A stretch of DNA of 64,000 nt, taken from assembly GCF_015356755.1 (NCBI RefSeq), contig NZ_JADFCO010000058.1, positions 1 through 64,000 on the forward strand. Direction: 5' to 3'. Each line of letters starts with the position of its first letter. Position 1 is the stretch's first letter. This document shows, one piece after another, positions 1 through 10,242 of this stretch. The notes below the pieces were generated by a model. The model was not told the DNA's origin. It saw only the letters and a list, made by a program, of their open reading frames with translations, and did not search any database. The DNA is from Nonlabens antarcticus. GTDB taxonomy: Bacteria; Bacteroidota; Bacteroidia; Flavobacteriales; Flavobacteriaceae. The translations under genes and the position numbers were made by a program.

Positions 1-82
1 CTTACCTTTCCGAACAGAGAAGTTAAGCCCATTTGCGCAGATGGTACTGCTATTGGTGGGAGAGTATGTCGCCGCCTTCTTT
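1..82 (+). rRNA. rrf: 5S ribosomal RNA, 3' part
   Basis: The first ~80 bases match the 3' two thirds of a bacterial 5S rRNA: the CCGAACAGAGAAGTTAAGCC core, then the GGTACTGC and GGGAGAGTATG segments, ending at CGCCGCC. The 5' part lies left of the window, so an rRNA operon probably ends here. The 3' end is set only approximately; a factor-independent terminator follows at once. Confidence 0.93.
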
Positions 83-86
83 AATG

Positions 87-118
87 ATCCCCCAACCTAA
101 CGGTTGGGGGATTTTTTT
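87..118 (+). terminator. Terminator of the rRNA operon
   Basis: A perfect 11-bp stem, ATCCCCCAACC paired with GGTTGGGGGAT around a TAAC loop, is followed by a T run. It lies a few bases after the 5S gene and should end the rRNA transcript. Confidence 0.93.
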
Positions 119-1564
119 GTTTATGCCAGTTCCTAATCCGTAAACCGGAACCGTTGGAACGATCATTAGCTCTAAATTCAGCGCAGAGATGCATTGTCTT
201 ATTCGCTCTTTAGGTCCAAGTAGGTAACCGTATTCTCGATATGAATCGTCCGAGTTTTTTTCGTTCAATATATAACAATAATAGAATGGTACTTTCACCA
301 ATCAAAATATTGATTTGATTGTCTACTATATTCTCTTTCTTATATTTAATTGAACTTTCTATTTTCATTATTTTCATTATTTTATTTTTTGAGAATTTTC
401 ATAGATTATTATTTTGGACAATGACTTCTGATTAAATCTATTCTTTTTTTAATGTTTTCCTTATCCAGAGAAGTATGTTGTCACGTGCAATGTGTACTTC
501 TCTATATTTTATATAGCATCCTGTAGTGACTTACCGGGCTTTTTCATTCTCGTAACTTAGCGGCATTTGCTTTACAAATCGTGAAGTTCAAACTCTTTCT
601 CATCTTTCCATGTACAAACTCCACATACTTTCTAGATAGCTCTTGGACTATTGTTATCACAGTCTCCCTATTGCTTATTAATAGCATTAGGGACTGGTAT
701 TTTTTCCCAACATTAGCTCTATCTCAGTTTCTTCTATTCACTATTTTTCGTCAATTACCTTGAGAATTGAGTCTATCCGAAACCTGTAATCAATAAAAAC
801 CTTGTTGCTCTCATATTCCCGCTTCTATCTTCAATATTAGTGTGGCAGTTACCTTTAGAGTCAGCTACATTTTGAATGTTTTTGGTGATTTTTATTTTTC
901 ACCAAATATTTTAATTTATCAAGAGTTTGATTATACAGACTTTCCTCGGGTAGCCTCTTGGCTTTTCATTTAAGACCCTCCTTTCTCTTGATCAAATTAA
1001 CTCTTGTTGACCTTCCTACGGTGATTTATCATTGGAATTAATAAATTCAGTCAGATTCACTTTTGGCATGCTTTCCAATATCGCGATTTGCGATCTGACT
1101 TCGAGGTTGCGTTTCACCCCACTACGCGACCTGCGGTGTTGCTGTCAATGTCTAGATCGGTAGTGATTGAATCTGGGGTAAATTGTTACATTATGGAAAT
1201 TGCTCTCAAAATACTGTCGGTTAGCCCTTAGTATTTTACACTGGTATGTTGCGCCTATGAATTGAATTCACATGAGATAAGTTTCAAAGATTAATTGAAC
1301 TTAGGAATTCTTTGTTTGCTTTATGGAATAACTTTTCCAATAGCGGTCAGTACATTGTTTGTTAGATAAACCTCAGAAATTACATATAACAAGGGAAGTA
1401 CAAATACTCTAGTAGAATATTTTAAGGTGAAGATCAAATTCTTAGGGAAGTTAGTAGGTCTAACCCTTGATTAATCTCCAATACCATTTAAATCGGTCAT
1501 ATCTCTTTGATAATAAAACCTTGTTTCATCCTAACAATCGATACAGGTTATTAAAGGATTAAAT
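119..1564. other. Gene-poor, decayed stretch
   Basis: No intact gene is visible on either strand. Short protein-like pieces can be read on the minus strand, for example around 900-960 and 430-620, but frames break every few tens of codons and no family could be named. With the wrecked IS element next to it, this looks like relic DNA left between the rRNA operon and tRNA-Val. No tRNA, hairpin array or convincing promoter was seen. Confidence 0.5.
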
Positions 1565-2500
1565 TAATTATTTACATATTAACGAGTCTATCATCGTTGA
1601 TTTTTTTTGATTCCTACTGTTTTCCTTTGAGATTGTTTAGTCCGTGCATCTTCTGTGGTGTGAGCATATGGTTTCATAGATGCGGTCTCAAGTTGTTACA
1701 GGTATCGATGGATTCCTTGATCAGTTTTTTTTGTATCAAGATCTCTTATGTTTCTCGCAATATCGAACTCTTGCCTGGGCATACCGATGATACGCTCTGC
1801 TATGGTGTGCTTTTAGGGGGCATATTTCTCGGTAATATTTGCCATGATGTGATTCATCTAATGGTTTTTGATAAACGTGAGAATCGTATAGTAGGCATAT
1901 ATCAAAGTGGTGTATGAGGGATTAGGTTCCTGTCCAACCTGTTTATCAGAGCCATCCACTGCAATAGTGTTTGATACATTATAGTTCAAGTTTTTTTTGA
2001 ATATACATCGGTGAATAGTGCTGGATATGATGGGTTTGCTCTCATGCCGACATATGTCATGTAGCTTACCCAGACCTGTTCCGTTCTTACGATACCAATG
2101 GTACTGACTATGATTTTATGCTTGCTGAACCGGTAGTAGGAGTCAGTGTTAATATGATAGCTTTTTTTGTTCTTCAAATATATGGTTTGCTTTGAGTATT
2201 TTAAAAAGCTTGCCTCTACCGATCTTTATGGTGGAGAGTTTATCGCTTAGGCTGTAATACGGTTTTCTTGCACCCAGTTTTGGCAGGACACTGCGCAGAG
2301 CTCGTACTAGTGCTATGACCTATCTTAAGTTAGATTGCTTGCTTGTGCAATTCAGATTTAGTGGACTGGTAATATAGCTGTCTGTCAAGTCCGAGTCGGC
2401 AACAGGTAGAAACTATTGTTCCCCTTTGTTATTCTTTGAAGCGTTCAACAACTAGGGCGTGTAATTTATTTTTATAGGGATATCAACTTACTTCACGACC
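1565..2500 (-). pseudogene. IS3-family transposase orfB, decayed
   Basis: Read on the minus strand in shifting frames, this region gives pieces of an IS3-family DDE transposase (OrfB). Near 2040-2090 there is a VWVSxMTYVGMRANPSYPALxTDxYSKK segment, the integrase-core start normally read as VWVSDITY...LITDAYSKK. Near 1660-1720 lies IKESIDTCNNLRPHL, and then LTPQKMHG, the usual C-terminal end. In-frame stops and frameshifts are frequent, so no working enzyme is made. The upstream ALRSVLPKLGARK-like segment near 2260-2310 fits the N-terminal part. The terminal inverted repeats could not be recognised. Confidence 0.8.
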
Positions 2501-2525
2501 ATATCAGCGAGCATATCGAAGATGA

Positions 2526-2821
2526 TTACTTTTTTTCAGCTCTTTCAGCCAGATGCTCGGCACGAGCCTTTTGCTTTTCCAAGAGCTTGACTTTCGCCTC
2601 AAGCTAGATGATTTTCTGTTCTGGTGTTTTCCCTAAGGTCGTAACATTTAAGTTCTCCCAATCAAAGCTACCATATTTCCCCATCCATAGCGTTATTGTT
2701 GATCGGGCCTGAATACCTTATTTGAGATGGGCGCAAAGACAGTCTAATTTTTCGGTCTCAATTTCATTGACTACTTGGAGCTTGAAAGAAAGCGAATAAC
2801 TTTTTTAGACTCTTTTCTCAT
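2526..2821 (-). pseudogene. IS3-family transposase orfA, decayed
   Basis: After an ATG at 2821 the minus strand reads MRKESKKV. After a one-base shift it continues through SFKLQVVNEIETEKLD, then GIQARSTITLWMGKYG and LEAKVKLLEKQKARAEHLAE. This is the helix-turn-helix plus leucine-zipper arrangement of IS3 OrfA proteins (insE/IS150-like). Two internal stops and a frameshift break it. It sits just upstream of the orfB remnant in the normal IS3 order, so both come from one old insertion. Confidence 0.8.
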
Positions 2822-2898
2822 AACCACTATTTACTGATGTTTTCAATAAACTTAAATTTCAGTGTATTGCTATTTCAGGAAGGGAGATCTCCTTAAAT

Positions 2899-2928
2899 GA
2901 AAAAACCCGATGCGAGCTGCATCGGGTT
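2899..2928 (-). terminator. Terminator of tRNA-Val
   Basis: On the minus strand a 10-bp stem (AACCCGATGC with GCATCGGGTT) is followed by TTTTTT. It lies 10 bases past the tRNA-Val gene and should end that transcript. Confidence 0.85.
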
Positions 2929-2937
2929 ATAATCTGT

Positions 2938-3011
2938 GGGCGCTAAGGGATTCGAACCCCTGACCCCTTGGGTGTAAACCAAGTGCTCTGAACCAACTGA
3001 GCTAAGCGCCC
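2938..3011 (-). tRNA. tRNA-Val (anticodon UAC)
   Basis: The 74-nt cloverleaf reads on the minus strand. The acceptor stem GGGCGCT pairs with AGCGCCC, the D arm holds AGCTCAGTTGGTT, the anticodon loop TTTACAC gives anticodon UAC, and the T arm contains GGTTCGAATCC. No CCA is encoded. It is transcribed towards the left with its own terminator. Confidence 0.96.
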
Positions 3012-3062
3012 TTATTAAGGGATTGCAAATATACGTAGGTTTTGCAAATCTCCAAATTTATT

Positions 3063-4286
3063 TTATAAAATTTCAGCTACCACAAACGTACTTCCTGCAA
3101 CTATAATTAAATCTTCTTTATGGGCACGCAATATAGCCTCATTTAACGCCAGTCGTACTGTTTTAAAACTCTCACTTTCTAAGCCTTGCTTCTTAAATGA
3201 ATGCTTTAATTCGTTTACCTCTAATTTTCTAATAGAATCTGGCTCGCACAAATAGTAAAAGGCGGTTTTGGGCAATAGCGAAACTACTTTTAATGGAGAC
3301 TTCCCTTTTACCATACCGAATACGATATGAAGATTATTAAACTCTTCCTTTTGAATTCTTGCAATTAAGGCACCAATTCCTGCAGGGTTATGTGCTACAT
3401 CAATAATGACCCTCGGATTAGATTGTATAGTTTGATAACGACCGTTTAAACCAGTTTTCGCTTGAACGTTAGCTATGCCTTGATCTAGCGAATCATCATC
3501 AACCTTAAATTCATTATTGTCATTCAGAATTTTGGCGGCTAATCGCACTAAATTTTCATTTTGTGATTGCACGTTAACCGATGTGGACCCTGGTTCTAAT
3601 CTGTTTTTGGAAAATCTAATGGAGCTATTTTTGCGTAAAGCAAATTGCTTAAACAGTTTACGTAACGATGGACGTCGCTCGTTGATGATCACAGGAATAT
3701 TATTCTTAATAATTCCAGCTTTTTCGCCAGCAATCTTAACTAATGTATTTCCTAACAGGTCCACATGATCTTTATCGATCGAGGTAATAATAGATAAAAC
3801 TGGAGTGATGATGTTTGTTGAATCAAGTCTCCCGCCTAATCCAGTTTCTATAATGGCTATGTCTACTTTATGATTTTTAAAAGCAAGAAAAGCCATTCCA
3901 ACCGACATTTCAAAAAATGAAAGTTTGTGCGCTTCTAAATACGTTTTATGGTCTGCGACAAAGTCGGTTATTTCCTCTTTCGAGATCATTTCGCCGTTAA
4001 TTCTTATGCGCTCTCTGAAGTCTTTTAAATGAGGAGAAGTGTATAAGCCTACGTTATAACCAGCAGTTTGTAAAACGCTAGCAAGCATGTGACATGTTGA
4101 TCCTTTTCCATTAGTACCTGCAACATGAATTGTTTTGTAGGCAAAGTGAGGATGATTGAGGTAATTGTCCAGCTCGATAGAGTTGGTAAGGTCTTTTTTG
4201 TAGGCAGATTTACCTACGTTTTGATACATCGGCAGTTGATTGAAAAGCCACTCGATGGTTTCATTATAGGAACTAACCTTATTCAC
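3063..4286 (-). CDS. folC: Folylpolyglutamate synthase / dihydrofolate synthase
   Basis: A cytoplasmic Mur-ligase-like enzyme of folate metabolism that adds glutamate to dihydropteroate and to tetrahydrofolates using ATP. The 407-residue length is normal. The Mur-type P-loop is GTNGKGST near residue 57, followed by LYTSPHL. The substrate/metal region ETGLGGRLDSTN near residue 146 and the C-terminal-domain signature DVAHNPAG are intact. Its start codon overlaps the end of the upstream TonB-like gene by 8 bases, so it is probably the last gene of the exbB-exbD-tonB transcript. That link looks like translational coupling rather than shared function. Confidence 0.95.
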   Translation of the reverse strand: MNKVSSYNETIEWLFNQLPMYQNVGKSAYKKDLTNSIELDNYLNHPHFAYKTIHVAGTNGKGSTCHMLASVLQTAGYNVGLYTSPHLKDFRERIRINGEMISKEEITDFVADHKTYLEAHKLSFFEMSVGMAFLAFKNHKVDIAIIETGLGGRLDSTNIITPVLSIITSIDKDHVDLLGNTLVKIAGEKAGIIKNNIPVIINERRPSLRKLFKQFALRKNSSIRFSKNRLEPGSTSVNVQSQNENLVRLAAKILNDNNEFKVDDDSLDQGIANVQAKTGLNGRYQTIQSNPRVIIDVAHNPAGIGALIARIQKEEFNNLHIVFGMVKGKSPLKVVSLLPKTAFYYLCEPDSIRKLEVNELKHSFKKQGLESESFKTVRLALNEAILRAHKEDLIIVAGSTFVVAEIL

Positions 4287-5091
4287 CTACTTTGAAAATA
4301 ATTTCTATAAAACCTATCTGTACATCTCTAGCTTCTGATGCAGCACTAAATTTATAAGTCATGGCAGATTTACGAGCAGCGTCCAGAAGACAAGAGGCTC
4401 TGTTAGTTGTTCCCTTTTTTCCTGGAGTTGCTTTGATAACATTACCATTGCGATTAACCTGAATCTCAACGATTACTGTTCCTGTTTCTTGACAGTCTGG
4501 CTCGATCCCACGACCACCTATCTTACCACGCCCGCTAAGGCCATATCCCTTTCCACCGCGACCATTTCCTGGATCACCATAATAAGTATTTGCATAAGGA
4601 TCCCCATTCAAATCACCTTTGTTCCCAGGACCATCTCCCGGACCTTCACCACGATTATTTTCACCTTGAGCTGGCTTGCTGCCAGTAACGCTATTCAAAG
4701 CATCTAGTACTGAATTGTCTGGTTTAGGGTCTGGTTTTTTAGCAGGTGTTTCCGCAGGTTTTTTAGTCGGTTTGTTTTCCTTAGGTGTGGGTTGCGCAGG
4801 AACAACTGGTGCAGCTTCATTTGTCTCTTGCGTTAATATATTTTCTGCAGTGCTGGCTTCTTGTTGGGTTTTTTCTTGAGAGCTTTCTGGCGTTACTCGG
4901 GTGGGAGTAGCTGGCTCGATAGGTCCAGATCCTACGGCTGTATTTCCAAAGTTTATAGCAATACCGCTTTCCTCAGGAGGATCAAGTACCGTAAACACGG
5001 TAACAAAAATAAAAAACAAGAGCAAAATTCCCATAATCGAAGCTGATATGGCAAATGACTTTCGTTTTTCTTTTGTATTAAGGAACCCCAT
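4279..5091 (-). CDS. TonB-like energy transducer
   Basis: A 270-residue inner-membrane-anchored periplasmic protein. After a short basic cytoplasmic stretch (NTKEKRKS) there is one membrane segment near residues 16-36, then a long linker rich in Pro, Lys, Glu and Thr (PAETPAKKPDPKP) and in Gly. The C-terminal domain, with GTVIVEIQVNRNGNVI, matches TonB C-terminal folds. It follows exbD by one base and exbB just before, so the three form an energy-transducing complex that uses the proton gradient. In Bacteroidota such complexes power SusC-type transporters. A TolA-like role is the alternative. Confidence 0.82.
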   Translation of the reverse strand: MGFLNTKEKRKSFAISASIMGILLLFFIFVTVFTVLDPPEESGIAINFGNTAVGSGPIEPATPTRVTPESSQEKTQQEASTAENILTQETNEAAPVVPAQPTPKENKPTKKPAETPAKKPDPKPDNSVLDALNSVTGSKPAQGENNRGEGPGDGPGNKGDLNGDPYANTYYGDPGNGRGGKGYGLSGRGKIGGRGIEPDCQETGTVIVEIQVNRNGNVIKATPGKKGTTNRASCLLDAARKSAMTYKFSAASEARDVQIGFIEIIFKVGE

Positions 5092-5092
5092 T

Positions 5093-5485
5093 TTATTCTG
5101 GTTTTACAGCAAGTATTAACTTGAACTTATTTCTGTTAGCAATGTCCATTACCTTCACGGCACTATTCATGGCTGTCTCGCCATCTGCACGTAATATTAT
5201 CGTAGGGTCCTCTTTATCCTTCATCAAAAGCTTCAATGCCTCTTCCATATCTTCTACGGCTACCTCATTTGCATTGACATAAAATGCTCCTTCTTTTGTT
5301 ATACTGACCGATGCGTTTTGAACATTGGATGTTTTCCCGCTTGCCTGTGGTAAAATTAGATCTAGAGCTTCTGGTGTGATTGACGGCGATGTTAGTAGGA
5401 AAAAAACTAATAACAAGAACACGATATCGGTCATAGATGACATAGAGAACTCTGGACTGACCTTATTTCTTCCTCTCAAGTTCAT
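5093..5485 (-). CDS. exbD: ExbD/TolR-family transport protein
   Basis: A 130-residue inner-membrane protein with one N-terminal transmembrane helix, MTDIVFLLLVFFLLTSP, in which the Asp is the conserved proton-channel residue of ExbD/TolR. A periplasmic domain follows. It is the partner of the ExbB-like protein (one base between the genes) and of the TonB-like protein downstream. The short length and RNKVSPEFSMSSMTDIVFLLL start fit ExbD well. Confidence 0.92.
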   Translation of the reverse strand: MNLRGRNKVSPEFSMSSMTDIVFLLLVFFLLTSPSITPEALDLILPQASGKTSNVQNASVSITKEGAFYVNANEVAVEDMEEALKLLMKDKEDPTIILRADGETAMNSAVKVMDIANRNKFKLILAVKPE

Positions 5486-5486
5486 A

Positions 5487-6173
5487 TTATGTAGGTTCGT
5501 TTAAAAGATCTAGGAAGTCAACTGCATTAGCTTCCATCTGGTGCACCACCTTATCCGTTTTTACCACTAGGTGATTGTAACCTATATAAGCTATAATTCC
5601 TACTATGAGACCTGCAACGGTCGTTGTCATTGCGGTGTAAATCCCTTCCGCTAAGGTTCCCATTTCTGCCTGACCACCGCTAGTTGCAAGAGTATGAAAT
5701 GCGAGAACCATTCCAATAACGGTTCCTAAGAAACCTATCATAGGGGCAGCTCCTGCAATCGTGGCTAGAACACTTACATTGCGCTCGAGCTTATAAACTT
5801 CAAGTTTACCCGCGTTTTCAATCGCACTATTGATATCTTCTAATGGTGATCCTATACGGCTGATACCTTTTTCAGTCAATCTGGCTACCGGTGAACCTTC
5901 CTTAGCACACAACATTTTAGCACTATCAATGCGTCCATTAGTTACATGATCCTTGATTTGCAGCATAAAATTACTGTCAATTTTAGAGCTCGCTTTTATT
6001 TTAAAAAGTCGTTCAAAATAGATGTACAATGCAACTGCCAGCAATACCAGCAATATCAAGATAATAATTGTTCCCGCTGTACCACCGCTCGCCACAAGAT
6101 CGTATAGGGATAAGGTTTTTTCCTCAACGATGGGTTGTTGGGATTCCAGTTCTGATGTTAATTCTTGAATCAT
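5487..6173 (-). CDS. exbB: MotA/TolQ/ExbB proton-channel protein
   Basis: A 228-residue inner-membrane protein with three hydrophobic segments (about residues 32-52, 135-160 and 180-200). The ExbB signature GAAPMIGFLGTVIGMVLAFH is present, followed by TAMTTTVAGLIVGI, which lines the channel in this family. It is the first gene of the exbB-exbD-tonB-folC run. The energised complex would feed TonB-dependent outer-membrane transporters such as the SusC protein in this window; that pairing is inference. Confidence 0.93.
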   Translation of the reverse strand: MIQELTSELESQQPIVEEKTLSLYDLVASGGTAGTIIILILLVLLAVALYIYFERLFKIKASSKIDSNFMLQIKDHVTNGRIDSAKMLCAKEGSPVARLTEKGISRIGSPLEDINSAIENAGKLEVYKLERNVSVLATIAGAAPMIGFLGTVIGMVLAFHTLATSGGQAEMGTLAEGIYTAMTTTVAGLIVGIIAYIGYNHLVVKTDKVVHQMEANAVDFLDLLNEPT

Positions 6174-6262
6174 TAATATATTAGTTTGTTGCTTGGTTTC
6201 CTGTTATAACGCCGCTTTAGCGTTTATAGTGTTCAATAATTGCAATAAGATTTGAGGATATG

Positions 6263-6280
6263 TCGCTTTCGCGAAAGCGA
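6263..6280. repeat. 16-bp palindrome, copy 1 (between genes)
   Basis: TCGCTTTCGCGAAAGCGA, an 18-bp perfect palindrome around the 16-bp core CGCTTTCGCGAAAGCG. It lies between exbB and nhaB, just downstream of the nhaB stop on the minus strand. Confidence 0.9.
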
Positions 6281-6293
6281 ACTTTTAACCTCA

Positions 6294-7826
6294 CTACAAA
6301 TGGTACATAACCATTGCAAGTCCTACCAGCGTTAGTACAATCGTGTAGGGTAATGCCATCTTGGCCATTTTACCATAAGAAAGATTAATTACGGGAGCTA
6401 GGGCAGATGTCAATAAAAACAGAAAAGCAGCCTGTCCATTAGGTGTTGCCACACTAGGTAGGTTTGTTCCCGTATTAATTGCTACAGCTAGACTTTCATA
6501 GGTTTCACGACTAATTTGACCAGCTTCAAAAGCTCTTGCGACTTCATTTATGTAAACGGTTGCCACAAATACATTATCAGAAATCATACTTAAAGCACCA
6601 TTTGCAAGGTAGAATATCGCAGGCTGATCGCCAGGGTCTTGATTTAATGCCCATTCAATTATGGGAGTAAAGAGGTGTAAATCATGAATCATCGCTACAA
6701 TAACAAAGAAAACAACTAAAAGTCCCGTAAAAGGAAGCGCCTCTTCAAAAGCCTTCCCTAAACTATGCTCGTCAGTGATACCCATAAATGAAGTCTGTAT
6801 AACAATCAATGCTAGACCTATAAGTCCTACAGGAGCAATGTGCAGGGCTAGTGCTGCAATTAACAGAACTGCAGAAACACCTTGAACCATCAGGGCATAT
6901 TTTTCCTTTTGAGTACGTTCTGCATCTTGTTTTACCATCCATCCTTCTATGATTTCACGAACTACAGGAGGCATAGTTTGACCAAAACCAAAAGTTTTAG
7001 TTGTTTCTAATGCTACCGTTGTTAAAAGGCCGGCGATAAGAACCGGTATTGTAATGGGAGCCATTATTAAGAAAAACTCCATAAAGTCCCAATTCATCTT
7101 ACTACCTATTAAAAGGTTTTGTGGTTCTCCTACAATGGTACAAACTCCTCCCAAAGCGGTTCCTACCACACCATGCATCACTAAACTTCTCAAAAATGCG
7201 CGGAACTGTTCTAGGGTCTCACCACTTAATTGGGTTCTGTCCAATACATTATCGTTATCAAGATCTAGATTGCTGGAATGGATTTTATGGTAAACGTTAT
7301 AAAACCCTAAGCCTACACTTATAAGTACTGCCGTAACCGTTAATGCATCTAAAAAGGCAGATAGCAGAGCACTCAAACCCACAAAGAATAAAGAGAGTAC
7401 AACCTTACTTTTAATCTTAGTAAAAATCTTAGTGAAAATGAACATCAACAGCGGTTTCATAAAATAGATACCTGCCACCATAAACACCAGCAGTAATATC
7501 ACCTCAAGATTTTGGGCAATCTCTGCATATACACCACCTAGAACATGGTTACCTAGAGCATCTGTAACTAACTCGTGGGTGTCATAATCAATCTTATACA
7601 TGGGATGCGTCAAACCCAGACACAAGACTTGTAGGGCTAGTAGACCACCCGACTGCAGCGGATAACACTTCAATGCCATGGCAAGACAAAAAATGAATTC
7701 TGCTATGAAAATCCATCCCATAATTGTCCCGCTCAGGATAAAGTAAAAAATGGTATTGAAAACTAAAAACGAAATCATGGTTGCTTTGAACCAGACCGGG
7801 CTGTTACCTAAAAATGATTTGAACAT
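6294..7826 (-). CDS. nhaB: Na+/H+ antiporter NhaB
   Basis: A 510-residue inner-membrane protein with about twelve hydrophobic segments. It exports sodium in exchange for protons and helps keep pH and salt balance, which suits a marine bacterium. The N-terminus ([18 protein letters not shown]), [20 protein letters not shown] and [17 protein letters not shown] (here [17 protein letters not shown]) match NhaB of the ion-transporter superfamily closely. Its start touches the last base of the dehydrogenase gene upstream, so the two are probably co-transcribed. Confidence 0.93.
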   Translation of the reverse strand: MFKSFLGNSPVWFKATMISFLVFNTIFYFILSGTIMGWIFIAEFIFCLAMALKCYPLQSGGLLALQVLCLGLTHPMYKIDYDTHELVTDALGNHVLGGVYAEIAQNLEVILLLVFMVAGIYFMKPLLMFIFTKIFTKIKSKVVLSLFFVGLSALLSAFLDALTVTAVLISVGLGFYNVYHKIHSSNLDLDNDNVLDRTQLSGETLEQFRAFLRSLVMHGVVGTALGGVCTIVGEPQNLLIGSKMNWDFMEFFLIMAPITIPVLIAGLLTTVALETTKTFGFGQTMPPVVREIIEGWMVKQDAERTQKEKYALMVQGVSAVLLIAALALHIAPVGLIGLALIVIQTSFMGITDEHSLGKAFEEALPFTGLLVVFFVIVAMIHDLHLFTPIIEWALNQDPGDQPAIFYLANGALSMISDNVFVATVYINEVARAFEAGQISRETYESLAVAINTGTNLPSVATPNGQAAFLFLLTSALAPVINLSYGKMAKMALPYTIVLTLVGLAMVMYHL

Positions 7827-9052
7827 TACGTGAGTTGTTTAAGAGCGATCTCAAAAGCAGTGCTGCTTATGTGGATTTTTGAACTGTTATTATTAAATGT
7901 ATTTTGGATGGCATTACGTATGGTCATGCTCGTATCGTTGAAGATGGCCTCATCTGTCATCTGTACTTTGCGCTCCATGAAGTAAGCAAATACGCGAGCC
8001 ATACCGCAGTTTGAAATGAAATCTGGTATCAGGCTTATTTTACTATCCGTGTACTCCATAATAGGGCCGAAGAAAATTTCCTTATCGGCAAAGGGTACGT
8101 TTGCTCCGCAAGAAATTACTTCTAATCCAGAGTCAATCATTTGATCAATTTGTTCCTTGCTTATCAATCTAGATGCGGCACATGGGGCAAATATCTCTGC
8201 TTTTAAGGAATAAATAGCTTGGTTAGCTTCCGCAAAAGGAATGAGATTGTCCGCTTGTAATTGATTGCCGTTTTTATTGAGGAAAAGTTGTTTTATTTCT
8301 TCAAAACTGAATCCCTCTTCGTTAATCATACCACCTGCACTATCGATAATTCCTACGATTTTAGCACCTGCTTGCGATAGATAAAAAGCAGCAGCGCTAC
8401 CCACATTTCCAAATCCTTGTACTACCGCTCGCTTTCCTTCAATGCTGCCACCATAAATATCATAGAAGTGTCTTGCAGCCTCTGCAACACCATATCCTGT
8501 GATCATGTCTGCCACAGTATATTTACGGGACACGTCTGGGGAGAAGCTAGGGTTTTCAATAACTTTTATTACCCCTTGACGCAACTGACCTATGCGATTA
8601 ATCTTATCTGCAACACTAGGGTTAAAGTGTCCTGTAAAAACACCTTCCTGTGGATGCCATACACCACTTTGCTCTGTGATAGGAATTACTTCATGAATTT
8701 CATCAACATTTAAGTCACCACCTGTTCCATAGTAACTTTTAAGTAATGGGGAAACCGCTTTAAACCATCGCTCAAGAACTCCTTTTTTTCTAGGATCCTG
8801 CGGGTCAAAATTGATTCCTGACTTTGCGCCACCTATAGCTGGACCAGAAACGGTGAATTTTATTTCCATCGTTTTTGCCAGTGAGAGAACTTCGTTTTGA
8901 TCCAGTCCTTTTCTCATACGGGTACCACCACCTGCAGCGCCACCTCGCAAGCTATTGATTACTGTCCAACCTTCTGCGTCTGTTTCCAGGTCATTCCAAT
9001 GGAAAACAATTTCTGGTTTTGCGTTTTCATAGCGTTTAAGAAGTTCTTTCAT
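7826..9052 (-). CDS. Glu/Leu/Phe/Val dehydrogenase family protein
   Basis: A 408-residue NAD(P)-dependent amino-acid dehydrogenase catalysing reversible oxidative deamination. The N-terminal dimerisation/substrate domain has [11 protein letters not shown], the lysine region [13 protein letters not shown] and [10 protein letters not shown]. The Rossmann part starts at [16 protein letters not shown] near residue 210. Length and motifs fit glutamate dehydrogenase-like members better than the ~365-residue leucine dehydrogenases, but the substrate cannot be fixed from motifs alone. A TATATTTG (-7-like) box lies on the minus strand at 9072-9079, about 20 bases before the start; no good -33 element goes with it. 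Confidence 0.88.
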   Translation of the reverse strand: MKELLKRYENAKPEIVFHWNDLETDAEGWTVINSLRGGAAGGGTRMRKGLDQNEVLSLAKTMEIKFTVSGPAIGGAKSGINFDPQDPRKKGVLERWFKAVSPLLKSYYGTGGDLNVDEIHEVIPITEQSGVWHPQEGVFTGHFNPSVADKINRIGQLRQGVIKVIENPSFSPDVSRKYTVADMITGYGVAEAARHFYDIYGGSIEGKRAVVQGFGNVGSAAAFYLSQAGAKIVGIIDSAGGMINEEGFSFEEIKQLFLNKNGNQLQADNLIPFAEANQAIYSLKAEIFAPCAASRLISKEQIDQMIDSGLEVISCGANVPFADKEIFFGPIMEYTDSKISLIPDFISNCGMARVFAYFMERKVQMTDEAIFNDTSMTIRNAIQNTFNNNSSKIHISSTAFEIALKQLT

Positions 9053-9117
9053 TACCGTTTTAGTGTTTCAACAAATATAAAAAAGTCAACGGCGATTTGA
9101 ACCGTTTTTGAAATTTG

Positions 9118-10173
9118 TTATGGGGTATGAATTACACCGCTGCAATGATCACTGGACGCGCCTGTGACGCTGCTTAAACAGTTCACCTCATTACGCAATC
9201 GCAGTACGCCCAATAAAGCAAAAACAACTGCTTCTTTATATTCTATTATTTTAGATTCTGGGAGAGTGATGGTAAAATCGCCATTTTTACGAATCAAATC
9301 TATTAGGAAGCTATTATACGCACCGCCTCCTGTGATTAGTACACTTGATTTTTTTGATATGCTTCCAGCAATTTGCTTTGCTGCATGATCTGTGAAGGTG
9401 GCAATAGCATCCTCTGGTTTTTCAATCGGTTCAAGAATGGGCATTATGTTTTCTCGCACCCATTCTATACCCAGTGATTTGGGAGGTTGCAGTGTATAGA
9501 AGGGAAGTTTATTAAGCTGTTTTAATTGCTGGGGTTGTGGAGAGCCCGCTTTCGCGAAAGCGCCTTTGTCATCATATTCTGCACCCAACAAACTGGCGTA
9601 ATGATTTAAAACGACATTTACAGCGCAGATATCATATGCTATTCGCCGATTGTTGTTCTCAAAACTCAGGTTTGCAAAACCACCTAAATTCAAGCAATAA
9701 TCATAATCTGCAAATAACAATTTATCGCCTATGGGAACCAAAGGCGCTCCCTGACCGCCCATATTTACATCTTGAACTCTGAAATCACAAACGACTAGAT
9801 GGTTCGTGAGTGTTGCAAGGTCTGGTAGGTTGCCTATTTGCAACGTGAAACCGTTGTGTGGTTGATGTAAAATGGTATGACCATGGGAGCAAATAGCCAT
9901 TATTTTAGTCAACTTATTATCGGCTATAAAAGAGTTGCAGACGTCTCCCAAAAGTGCCGTATAATCCGCATCAAACTTTTTGAGTTGCTCTGGGTTTAGT
10001 GTGTCAGCTGTTTGCAAGCGCTGCTTCCAGGTAACAGTATAGTTGACACAACGATGTGCCAGAATTTCAAAATTCCAGTGCTTGCTTTTAGTCAATTTTA
10101 CGTGGACGAGATCGATACCGTCCAATGATGTGCCAGACATGACACCTATAACGCTATATTGCTGATGGTTCAT
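9118..10173 (-). CDS. anmK: Anhydro-N-acetylmuramic acid kinase
   Basis: A 351-residue cytoplasmic kinase of the ASKHA fold. It opens and phosphorylates 1,6-anhydro-MurNAc in cell-wall recycling. The ATP-binding start GVMSGTSLDGIDLVHV, the catalytic Asp region DFRVQDVNMGGQGAPLVPIGD and the C-terminal VLITGGGAYN are all present. It is transcribed away from the acyl-CoA dehydrogenase gene. The 16-bp chromosomal palindrome sits inside the frame (9547-9562) and adds the residues GAFAKAG, so the protein tolerates the insert. Confidence 0.93.
   Translation of the reverse strand: MNHQQYSVIGVMSGTSLDGIDLVHVKLTKSKHWNFEILAHRCVNYTVTWKQRLQTADTLNPEQLKKFDADYTALLGDVCNSFIADNKLTKIMAICSHGHTILHQPHNGFTLQIGNLPDLATLTNHLVVCDFRVQDVNMGGQGAPLVPIGDKLLFADYDYCLNLGGFANLSFENNNRRIAYDICAVNVVLNHYASLLGAEYDDKGAFAKAGSPQPQQLKQLNKLPFYTLQPPKSLGIEWVRENIMPILEPIEKPEDAIATFTDHAAKQIAGSISKKSSVLITGGGAYNSFLIDLIRKNGDFTITLPESKIIEYKEAVVFALLGVLRLRNEVNCLSSVTGASSDHCSGVIHTP
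9547..9562. repeat. 16-bp palindrome, copy 2 (inside anmK)
   Basis: CGCTTTCGCGAAAGCG, perfect. It lies in frame within anmK and encodes AFAKA. Confidence 0.9.
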
Positions 10174-10184
10174 GGATGAAGTTA

Positions 10185-10215
10185 TTGAAATTTATGTCAA
10201 TAAATGGTAAATTTG
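10185..10215 (+). promoter_or_regulatory. Bacteroidota-type promoter for the acyl-CoA dehydrogenase
   Basis: TTG at 10185-10187 and TAAATTTG at 10208-10215 are 20 bases apart, matching the Bacteroidota -33/-7 pattern TTG-N19/22-TAnnTTTG. The start codon is 28 bases after the -7 box. Confidence 0.7.
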
Positions 10216-10242
10216 CCGACAGAATAAAAAACAAAGATACAG

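Noticed and set aside
50-301. 83-residue minus-strand frame next to the 5S rRNA
   Set aside because: It runs through the rRNA terminator and into the 5S gene, has no promoter, and matches no family I know. At most it is another relic.
1597-1917. 106-residue plus-strand frame
   Set aside because: It is the opposite strand of the decayed IS3 orfB; the minus strand gives recognisable transposase pieces at the same place.
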